Positions 15,643-21,728 of a stretch of DNA of 43,368 nt are shown in pieces (positions within the stretch are counted from its first letter, which is position 1; each line of letters opens with the position of its first letter). The stretch is from UMGS1783 sp900555065 (GTDB lineage Bacteria > Bacillota > Clostridia > Oscillospirales > UMGS1783), in NCBI GenBank assembly GCA_937991645.1, contig CALKPL010000027.1:1-43368 (forward strand), read 5' to 3'. The position numbers were made by a program, and so were the translations under genes. Under the pieces are notes generated by a model. It saw nothing but the letters and a program-made list of their open reading frames with translations, had not been told where the DNA came from and searched no databases.

Positions 15643-16881
15643 ATGGAGTACGGACTGATCGGGGCAAAGCTTGGCCACAGCTTCTCCAAACGCATCCATG
15701 AAAGCATGTGGTGCGGCGCGTACGCGCTTTTGGAGCTGGACGAGGCGCAGGCCGCGGCGTTTTTTCGAGAGCGCGATTTCAGAGGCGTAAACGTGACCAT
15801 CCCCTATAAGCGGCTGGCCGCGTCCATGTGCGACAGGCTCGACCCCGTCGCCGCGCGTATCGGCGGCGTCAATACCGTCGTGCGCGAGCGGGACGGGAGC
15901 CTGAGCGGCTACAACACCGACTATTTCGGGTTCCGCGCCGCCATGGAGCGGGCGGGGCTCGCCGCCGCGGGGAAAAAGGCGCTCGTGCTCGGTTCAGGCG
16001 GCACGTCGGCCACAGTCCGCGCCGCGCTTGCGGACATGGGCGCGCGTGAAATCGTCACCGTGTCGCGCCGCGGGCCCGTGCGCTACGGGGACCTGGCGGC
16101 GCATGCCGACGCGCAGCTGATTGTGAACACCACGCCTGTGGGGATGTATCCGGATACGGGGATAAGCCCGGTCGATCTGTCCGTCTTCCCCGGTCTTCAG
16201 GGCGTGATGGACGTGATCTATAACCCGCTGCGCACCGCGCTGTTGCTGTCCGCGCAAGATCTGGGCGTGCCCTGTGCGAACGGCCTGTACATGCTCGTGG
16301 CGCAGGCGGCGCGGGCCGCGCGGCTCTTCACCGGCGGCGGCGCGGACGAGAGCCTTGCAGAGCCGGTTTACCGGAAGCTCGCCCGGGACGTGTCCAACAT
16401 CGTGCTCATCGGCATGCCGGGCTGCGGAAAGACCTCTGTAGGCCGCGCGCTGTCCCTGTCGCTGGGCCGGCCGCTTATTGATACGGATACGGAGGTGGAG
16501 CGCGTCGCCGGCAGGACGATTGCGGAAATTTTTGAAAAGGACGGGGAACCCGCTTTTCGGCGGCTGGAAGCTGCGGCCGTCGCGCAGGCAGGCCGGCAAA
16601 GCGGCGTCGTCATCGCGACCGGCGGCGGCGCGCCGCTTTCGGCTGAAAATCAGGCCTGCCTGCGCCAGAACGGGCGTATTTACTGTATAGAGCGGGATCT
16701 GTCCGCCCTTTCTCGCGAGGGCCGGCCGTTGTCCACAGACGCGCGCGCTCTCGCCGTTATGTACGCCGCGCGCGCGCCCGTTTACCGCACGCTGTGCGAC
16801 AGGCAGGTGCGTAATACGCGTTCCATCGCGGCGTGCGCAGCGGAAATAGAGGAGGACTTTTGTGAAAATACTGGTGATTAA
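15643..16881 (+). CDS. Fused shikimate dehydrogenase - shikimate kinase (AroE-AroK)
   Basis: One 412-residue frame carries two consecutive pathway enzymes. Residues 1 to about 250 are AroE: SFSK at 13-16 (shikimate binding), NVTIPYK with catalytic Lys56, GYNTDYFGF (catalytic Asp), and GSGGTSATV for NADP. From about residue 252 to the end is shikimate kinase: P-loop GMPGCGKT at 257-264, DTDTEVE, FRRLEAAAV and ATGGG. It would reduce dehydroshikimate and then phosphorylate shikimate, steps four and five. There is no internal stop or frameshift, and no separate aroE or aroK in the window. ATG 15643 is 10 bp after pheA with a weak GAGGCGGG site. The fusion is seen directly; substrate channelling is only a possibility. 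Confidence 0.93.
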   Translation: MEYGLIGAKLGHSFSKRIHESMWCGAYALLELDEAQAAAFFRERDFRGVNVTIPYKRLAASMCDRLDPVAARIGGVNTVVRERDGSLSGYNTDYFGFRAAMERAGLAAAGKKALVLGSGGTSATVRAALADMGAREIVTVSRRGPVRYGDLAAHADAQLIVNTTPVGMYPDTGISPVDLSVFPGLQGVMDVIYNPLRTALLLSAQDLGVPCANGLYMLVAQAARAARLFTGGGADESLAEPVYRKLARDVSNIVLIGMPGCGKTSVGRALSLSLGRPLIDTDTEVERVAGRTIAEIFEKDGEPAFRRLEAAAVAQAGRQSGVVIATGGGAPLSAENQACLRQNGRIYCIERDLSALSREGRPLSTDARALAVMYAARAPVYRTLCDRQVRNTRSIAACAAEIEEDFCENTGD

Positions 16882-17299
16882 CGGGCCGAATATCAATATG
16901 CTGGGCATACGCGAACCCGACATGTACGGCGCGCAGACCTACGCGCAGCTTTTGGCGTATATCGAGGCGGCCGGCCGCGAATACGGCGTGGAGACTGAAT
17001 GCTTCCAGTCCAATCACGAGGGCGCGATTGTGGACAGGATCCAGGCCGCATACCGGATGTTTGACGGAATCGTCATCAACCCCGCCGCCTATACGCATAC
17101 GAGCGTCGCCATACTCGACGCGCTCAAGGCCGTCGATATCCCCGCGGTGGAGGTGCATCTGACCGACGTGTCGCAGCGGGAAGAATTCAGAAACATATCC
17201 TTTACCGGCATGGCCTGCCGGCAGCGCTATATCGGTATGGGGTTTGAAGGATATAAAAAGGCAATAGCCTATCTCGCCAAAGCGAAGGAGGAGCAATAG
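16862..17299 (+). CDS. aroQ: 3-dehydroquinate dehydratase, type II
   Basis: A 145-residue dodecameric-type dehydroquinase that removes water from 3-dehydroquinate, step three of the shikimate pathway. The family signature MKILVINGPNINMLGIREPDMYG opens the protein; the catalytic Tyr and Arg of this loop are present. The SNHEGAIVDRIQAA and VEVHLTDVSQREEFR blocks (catalytic Glu and His) follow. The GTG start at 16862 is preceded by GAGGAGGA and overlaps the end of the AroE-AroK frame by 20 bp. Length is typical for type II enzymes. Confidence 0.95.
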   Translation: MKILVINGPNINMLGIREPDMYGAQTYAQLLAYIEAAGREYGVETECFQSNHEGAIVDRIQAAYRMFDGIVINPAAYTHTSVAILDALKAVDIPAVEVHLTDVSQREEFRNISFTGMACRQRYIGMGFEGYKKAIAYLAKAKEEQ

Positions 17300-17301
17300 G
17301 A

Positions 17302-18501
17302 ATGGAATACTTTTTCTCAGACAAGATCAAAAACTTAAAGCCGTCGGCGATCCGTGAAATCTTCAAGTACGCGGCGGACCCGGCTGTCGTGTCTCTCTCG
17401 GCGGGCAACCCCGCGCCGGACGCGTTCCCCAGCAAGGAGATCGCCCGCATCTGCGCCGATATTTTTGCCACCCGCCCCATCGACGCGCTGCAGTACAGCC
17501 TGACGGAGGGCTATCCCGCTCTGCGCGCGCATTTGAAGACGTATATGCGGGAGAAGTACGGCGTCGGCCGTGATTTTGACGAAGTGCTGATCACCACGGG
17601 CGCGCAGCAGGTCATGGAACTGGCCGCAAAAGTGCTCTGCAACCCGGACGACGTGATCCTGTGCGAGGATCCGAGCTTCGTCGGATCTCTCAACTGTTTC
17701 CGGTCCCTGGGCGCGCGCCTTGTGGGCGTGCCCATGCAGCGAGACGGCCTGGATGTGGATCAGCTTGAACAAAAACTGAAAAGCGAAAAGAACGTGCGCG
17801 CGCTGTACACCATCCCCAACTTCCAGAACCCCACGGGCGCGACTATGTCGGCCGAAAAGCGCCGCGCCGTCTACGAGCTCGCACGCAGGTACAATATCCT
17901 GATAATTGAGGATAACCCGTACGGCGACCTGCGCTACCGCGGTGAGGACGTGCCCGGCATCAAGACCCTTGACGAGGACGGACGCGTCATCTATGTCGGA
18001 AGCTTCTCCAAGGTCATCTCGCCGGGTCTGCGCGTCGGCTACACCGTTTGCCCAGACCCCATTCTGAAGAAGATGGTGGTTGCCAAACAGGGCGAGGACG
18101 TACATACCAATATTCTCGCGCAGATGATCTGCCATGTGTACATGACCGAGTACGATTTTGAGGCCCACCTCGACTTTCTGCGCAGCCTTTACCGCGAAAA
18201 GGCGGCGCTCATGGTGGCGCTTGTCGAACAGCATCTCTGCCCCGCCGGGATCACCTACCAGGACTTTGAGGGCGGCCTGTTCGTCTGGGGCACGCTGCCG
18301 GAAGGCGTGGACATGCCGGAGTTCTGCACGCGCGCGGTGCGCGACCATAAAGTTGCCGTCGTGCCGGGCAGCGCTTTTTTGCCGGAGGAGGACGGACGGA
18401 GCCAGTCTTTCCGCATGAACTTCTCCACGCCGACGGACGACGCGCTGCGCGCCGGCCTGCAGCGGCTGGGCGCGTTCGCAAAGGAGTATATCGGGCGCTG
18501 A
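17302..18501 (+). CDS. PLP-dependent class I aminotransferase, probably aromatic
   Basis: A 399-residue fold-type I aminotransferase of the group that includes 2-aminoadipate and aromatic aminotransferases (LysN/MocR-like). The PLP-binding lysine is K237 in SFSKVISPGLRVGY; IPNFQNPTGATMS and NPYGDLRY are the cofactor and Asp/Tyr contact blocks; MNFS contains the arginine-binding region near the C-terminus. It lies 2 bp after aroQ with GGAGGAGCAATAGGA ahead of ATG 17302, as last gene of the operon. Together with pheA and tyrA this suggests it converts phenylpyruvate and hydroxyphenylpyruvate to Phe and Tyr. The amino-acid specificity is inferred from context, not sequence. Confidence 0.85.
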   Translation: MEYFFSDKIKNLKPSAIREIFKYAADPAVVSLSAGNPAPDAFPSKEIARICADIFATRPIDALQYSLTEGYPALRAHLKTYMREKYGVGRDFDEVLITTGAQQVMELAAKVLCNPDDVILCEDPSFVGSLNCFRSLGARLVGVPMQRDGLDVDQLEQKLKSEKNVRALYTIPNFQNPTGATMSAEKRRAVYELARRYNILIIEDNPYGDLRYRGEDVPGIKTLDEDGRVIYVGSFSKVISPGLRVGYTVCPDPILKKMVVAKQGEDVHTNILAQMICHVYMTEYDFEAHLDFLRSLYREKAALMVALVEQHLCPAGITYQDFEGGLFVWGTLPEGVDMPEFCTRAVRDHKVAVVPGSAFLPEEDGRSQSFRMNFSTPTDDALRAGLQRLGAFAKEYIGR

Positions 18502-18512
18502 ATACGCGTATG

Positions 18513-18554
18513 CAGGCAAAGGGCCGGTACGGAAACGTACCGGCCCTTTGCCTG
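18513..18554. terminator. Perfect 18-bp hairpin after the aro operon, no T-tail
   Basis: An 18-bp perfect stem (18513-18530 with 18537-18554, loop GGAAAC) ends 53 nt after the aminotransferase stop. Only TAGGTTCTT follows, so it lacks a normal U-run. A smaller GCCGGC-TTA-GCCGGC hairpin lies about 20 nt further on. It may still mark the operon's 3' end, or act as a bidirectional barrier facing rpsT. Confidence 0.55.
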
Positions 18555-18620
18555 TAGGTTCTTGGTTCGGGTAACCGCCGGCTTAGCCGGCAGTGATATC
18601 GAATTGAGGAATGCCCGGAC

Positions 18621-18650
18621 AAAACAACAAAGCCCGGCGCAAGCCGGACT
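18621..18650 (-). terminator. Terminator of rpsT
   Basis: On the minus strand AGTCCGGC-TTGC-GCCGGGCT (8 bp, one G-U) is followed by TTGTTGTTTT. It lies 22 nt past the rpsT stop. Confidence 0.75.
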
Positions 18651-18672
18651 CAAATTGTATACAGGGTGTAAT

Positions 18673-18939
18673 TTACGCGCTGGCCTTGTTGACCCTGATC
18701 GCGAGCTGGGATTTTTTTCTGGAAGCGGTGTTCTTTTTGATAACGCCCTTTGCGGCGGCCTGGTCGACCATTTTCACGGCCTCGCGGAACGCCGTATCGA
18801 CAGCAGCCTTGTCGCTTTCGGCAATCGCAGCATCAAATTTCTTGATCGTGGTTTTCAGTTCACTCTTGATCGCCTTGTTGCGCGCGGCCCTCTTGGCGGA
18901 CGTGATCACTCTCTTTTTAGCCGATTTAATATTTGGCAA
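18673..18939 (-). CDS. rpsT: 30S ribosomal protein S20
   Basis: An 88-residue, very basic, alanine/lysine-rich protein beginning PNIKSAKKRVITSAKRAARN, the S20 signature; it binds 16S rRNA early in 30S assembly. The first codon is TTG (complement of 18939-18937), with AGGAGG (complement of 18948-18953) 8 nt upstream. No ATG or GTG exists in frame nearby. A UUG start is also known for Escherichia coli rpsT, where it takes part in autoregulation; whether that holds here is unknown. Monocistronic, with a strong sigma-A promoter and its own terminator. It is divergent from gpr. Confidence 0.97.
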   Translation of the reverse strand: MPNIKSAKKRVITSAKRAARNKAIKSELKTTIKKFDAAIAESDKAAVDTAFREAVKMVDQAAAKGVIKKNTASRKKSQLAIRVNKASA

Positions 18940-18976
18940 ACCTTACACCTCCTTTTTCATCAATCCAGTGCTCTTT

Positions 18977-19006
18977 ATTATACCCTCATACACATTCAAA
19001 TGTCAA
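18977..19006 (-). promoter_or_regulatory. Promoter of rpsT
   Basis: On the minus strand TTGACA (complement of 19001-19006), 18 bp, TATAAT (complement of 18977-18982), both perfect consensus. Confidence 0.9.
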
Positions 19007-19068
19007 GTATTTTTCGCAAAATGAATAAAAAATCCCTGCGTGTCAAAAATACCTGTGAGGTGATCCAT

Positions 19069-20022
19069 TTGATCAGTATAAGGACGGACCTGGTCTATGA
19101 GACCATGGAGGCCGCGGCGGAGCAGGGCGTGATCGACGGCATAATTTCGGAGGACGTCAAAAGCGGCGATATCGAAGTAAACCGCATCACGGTAAAAACT
19201 GAGCAGGCTGCGCAGCGGATCGGCCGCAAATCGGGCCGGTACAGCACGGTTTTCTGTCCCGGTATCCTCGAAGCGGACGGCGATACGCTTTTGCAGATGA
19301 TCGACGCGATCGCAGCGGAGATCCGTGCGCTGCTGCCGGACGGCGCAGATGCGACGCTGCTGATCGTGGGCCTGGGGAACACGTCCGTCACGCCGGATGC
19401 GCTGGGTCCCATGGCGGTATCCAATGTGGTCGTGACCCGCCATATAAAGGAGAATATGCTCGATTTGTACAAGGAGTTTCAGCTCGGCGAGGTCGCGGCC
19501 ATTTCGCCCGGCGTACTCGGCCAGACCGGCGTGGAGAGCGCCGAGATCATCAAGGGCGTCGTGGGTAAGATTCAGCCTACGGCCGTCATCGCCATCGACG
19601 CGCTCATGTCGCGCAAGATGTCGCGTCTGGCGGCGACGGTGCAGCTGTCCGACACGGGCATCACGCCCGGCAGCGGCCTGAACAACAGCCGCAGCGAGAT
19701 TTCCGAGCAGACGATCGGGATCCCGGTCATCGCCGTCGGCATGCCGACTGTTATCGACGCGGCAACGCTGGCCTGCGACGTGGTCGAACAGGCGGAGAAC
19801 CGGCGCGACGTTTCGGATCCGCGCGCAGACCGCAGCGAGCAGGATCAGTCGAGATACGAGCTGATCCGGCAGAGCCTGTCGCCGTATGAAATGAACCTGG
19901 TGGTTACGCCCAAGCACGTCGACTCCATCATCCAGAAAGCGGCGCGTCTGCTTGGCTATTCCATCAACCGCGCCATGCATCCCAGCCTGACGCTGGAAGA
20001 CATGGCGAGTTTTCTGTCATAA
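19069..20022 (+). CDS. gpr: GPR endopeptidase (spore germination protease)
   Basis: A 317-residue aspartic-type protease that degrades small acid-soluble spore proteins during germination; it is made in the forespore as a zymogen. The N-terminal ISIRTDLVYET matches the family start, followed by GRYSTVFCPGI, IVGLGNTSVTPDALGP, ISPGVLGQTGVES, AIDALMSRKMSRLAATVQLSDTGI and GVPVIAVGMPTVIDAAT-type blocks. Start choice: the frame opens earlier (ATG 19021), but no ribosome site precedes it. TTG 19069 has GAGGTGATC at 19057-19065, a 9-nt match to the 16S tail, and gives the normal N-terminus. The gene is followed by spoIIP, the usual order in spore formers. It indicates that the organism can sporulate or had sporulating ancestors. 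Confidence 0.94.
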   Translation: MISIRTDLVYETMEAAAEQGVIDGIISEDVKSGDIEVNRITVKTEQAAQRIGRKSGRYSTVFCPGILEADGDTLLQMIDAIAAEIRALLPDGADATLLIVGLGNTSVTPDALGPMAVSNVVVTRHIKENMLDLYKEFQLGEVAAISPGVLGQTGVESAEIIKGVVGKIQPTAVIAIDALMSRKMSRLAATVQLSDTGITPGSGLNNSRSEISEQTIGIPVIAVGMPTVIDAATLACDVVEQAENRRDVSDPRADRSEQDQSRYELIRQSLSPYEMNLVVTPKHVDSIIQKAARLLGYSINRAMHPSLTLEDMASFLS

Positions 20023-20088
20023 GCCGGCTTTGTCCCGCATACAAATAAGGAAGAGACTTTCCATCCAGTTTGTATTCGGGAGCCGGTT
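20022..20088 (+). promoter_or_regulatory. Long hairpin spanning the gpr-spoIIP gap and enclosing the spoIIP ribosome site
   Basis: The whole intergenic stretch folds on itself. AGCCGGCT (20022-20029) pairs with AGCCGGTT (20081-20088), and the 12-nt CCCGCATACAAA (20034-20045) pairs with TTTGTATTCGGG (20069-20080) with one mismatch. The GGGAG ribosome site of spoIIP (20078-20082) lies inside the stem, and ATG follows immediately. It may limit spoIIP translation or act as an RNA processing/termination signal. Drawn by hand. Confidence 0.65.
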
Positions 20089-21258
20089 ATGAAACACAGA
20101 GGAAATATAAGAATTAAGAACGTATTCTCCATGACCTTCGCGCTGGGCTTCGTCGTGATGGGGCTTACTGTGGTCGGCAATCTGCTGACGGGCGCGTGGG
20201 GAACCTCCACACTGCTTGGCATGTCCCTTCCCGGCGTGTATGCGAATGAAAGCATTCTCAGCCCCAAAGTGATGGTCGCGCTGGCCATGCCCTCTTTTTC
20301 AGGGGAGTACGGCAGTTACAGTAGATTTCTAAGTTCTGGATTTACGGAGTATTTCTATGAGGGCGAGCCGGAAACGCCCCCGGCGGAGCAAACGCCCGCC
20401 GACTATACGGAGATACTGGAAAGTCTTGCTGCGGACGAGACGTTCGCCCCCGTAGACGAAACGCTGGCGCAGTACGCAAGGGAAGTACAGGCGATCAACC
20501 TGCACCCGAGCGATTCGTCGGGCGACGAGCGCTGGTCGAACGTGTTCATGCGCAACCAGAGCGAACAGACATATGACCCGGACAGCCTGATGAGAGAAAA
20601 GCTGAACCTCAGCCTTAAACCGGCGGAGGAAGGGCCTCAGGTATTGATATATCACACCCATGGCAGCGAAGCGTTCAATACGACGGGCGATATATACTAT
20701 ACCAATCAGTCCATGAACACCAAGGATGTAAGCCGCAACGTCGTCGCAGTCGGAGAAGTGCTAGAGCAGACGCTCAGCGCGCTCGGCGTGGAGGCGATCC
20801 ACTGCGACAAACTGCACGACGAATCCTATAACGACGCGTATACTAATTCCCGCAAGTCGATCGAACAGTACCTGGAAGAATACCCGACAATCAAGGTAGT
20901 GATCGATCTACATAGGGACTCCATGGTCTCGGAGAATGAAGTCAAATACCGGCCGGTGGTTGAAGTGGACGGGATGCAGGTCGCCCAGGTCATGGCCGTC
21001 GTCGGCGTAGGCGAGCCAAACGACCACTGGCAGGACAATCTGCGCTTCAGTATCGCGCTGTGCGACCGGCTTGAGCAGAAGTACCCGGGCATCACCCGTC
21101 CCATGCTGATCCGCACCTCGCATTACAACGCGCACCTTTCGAACGGCGCGACGCTGCTTGAGGTGGGCACCTGCGGCAACACGCTGACCGAGGCCAAGCG
21201 CGCCGGCGTGCTTGTCGGCACGGCGCTTGCGGAGCTGATTCATGAAAACGGAGGATAG
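20089..21258 (+). CDS. spoIIP: Stage II sporulation protein P
   Basis: A 389-residue membrane-anchored peptidoglycan hydrolase. In sporulation SpoIIP (amidase and endopeptidase) works with SpoIID and SpoIIM to thin septal peptidoglycan and drive engulfment of the forespore. Residues 1-12 are basic, followed by a single membrane segment (about 14-38, FSMTFALGFVVMGLTVVGNLL). A low-complexity, acidic Pro-rich linker runs about 90-130. The catalytic domain contains IYHTHGSEAF (His189, His191), VVIDLHRD (His275) and TLLEVGTCGNT, the expected metal-binding and catalytic positions. Position right after gpr is conserved in spore formers. No unusual truncation. Confidence 0.95.
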   Translation: MKHRGNIRIKNVFSMTFALGFVVMGLTVVGNLLTGAWGTSTLLGMSLPGVYANESILSPKVMVALAMPSFSGEYGSYSRFLSSGFTEYFYEGEPETPPAEQTPADYTEILESLAADETFAPVDETLAQYAREVQAINLHPSDSSGDERWSNVFMRNQSEQTYDPDSLMREKLNLSLKPAEEGPQVLIYHTHGSEAFNTTGDIYYTNQSMNTKDVSRNVVAVGEVLEQTLSALGVEAIHCDKLHDESYNDAYTNSRKSIEQYLEEYPTIKVVIDLHRDSMVSENEVKYRPVVEVDGMQVAQVMAVVGVGEPNDHWQDNLRFSIALCDRLEQKYPGITRPMLIRTSHYNAHLSNGATLLEVGTCGNTLTEAKRAGVLVGTALAELIHENGG

Positions 21259-21276
21259 GGAAAGGAAAGAATACGT

Positions 21277-21504
21277 ATGCGTACAAAGGCAAGGATGTTT
21301 CTGGGCGCGTTTATCGTGAGCTTTGTAGTGTTTATGTTTCTCATAATGGTTTTGCTCGTCGACTTTCGCTCAAAATCCACGAGCGGATATATGGACGACC
21401 AGACCGTATTCGCAACGGAGGGAACAGATGACGGCGGCAAGAAAATCGTCCTGTTCAATACCGAAATAGAGGTGCCGGACTTTCTTGAATTTTTGTTCAA
21501 ATAA
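21277..21504 (+). CDS. Small single-pass membrane protein downstream of spoIIP
   Basis: A 75-residue protein I do not recognise. Residues about 7-28 (MFLGAFIVSFVVFMFLIMVLLV) form one strong membrane segment after a basic N-terminus, which predicts N-in orientation. The rest (about 47 residues) is polar, acidic and ends in EVPDFLEFLFK. ATG 21277 has AGGGAAAGGAAAG just upstream and is 18 bp after the spoIIP stop, before the terminator at 21503; so gpr, spoIIP and this gene likely form one unit. A role in spore envelope formation is suggested only by context. Confidence 0.75.
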   Translation: MRTKARMFLGAFIVSFVVFMFLIMVLLVDFRSKSTSGYMDDQTVFATEGTDDGGKKIVLFNTEIEVPDFLEFLFK

Positions 21505-21538
21505 AACGTTCGGGGCGCGGATCGCCCCGAACGTTTTT
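21503..21538 (+). terminator. Terminator of the gpr-spoIIP unit
   Basis: A perfect stem CGTTCGGGGCG (21507-21517) / CGCCCCGAACG (21523-21533), extended by AAAA/TTTT; the T-run ends at 21538. It begins at the stop codon of the small membrane protein. Confidence 0.93.
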
Positions 21539-21589
21539 GAAAACAGGACGGTGGGAAACGGCCGGTTTTGCGTCTTTTGCCGGCCTGGA

Positions 21590-21634
21590 AAAAAGAGCAG
21601 CGGGAAACGAAACGCCGTTTCCCGCTGCTTTTTA
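21590..21634 (-). terminator. Bidirectional terminator facing the copper ATPase gene
   Basis: A perfect 13-bp stem GCAGCGGGAAACG (21598-21610) / CGTTTCCCGCTGC (21617-21629), with six A before and five T after, so it can act on both strands. On the minus strand it lies about 95 nt past the ATPase stop. Confidence 0.88.
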
Positions 21635-21728
21635 AATCGGACGCCTGGCGGGGGATAGGCTCTCCCGCTTTGAAACCGTCACGGATATGCCGCTGGGATA
21701 TTCCCGAACTGCGGACAGCCCGCGCCGC

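Noticed and set aside
19023..19051. Possible forespore sigma-F/G promoter (GAATA, then GTCAAAAATA) before gpr
   Set aside because: The spacer is about two bases short and transcription would begin at about the ribosome site of the preferred TTG start, leaving no usable leader.
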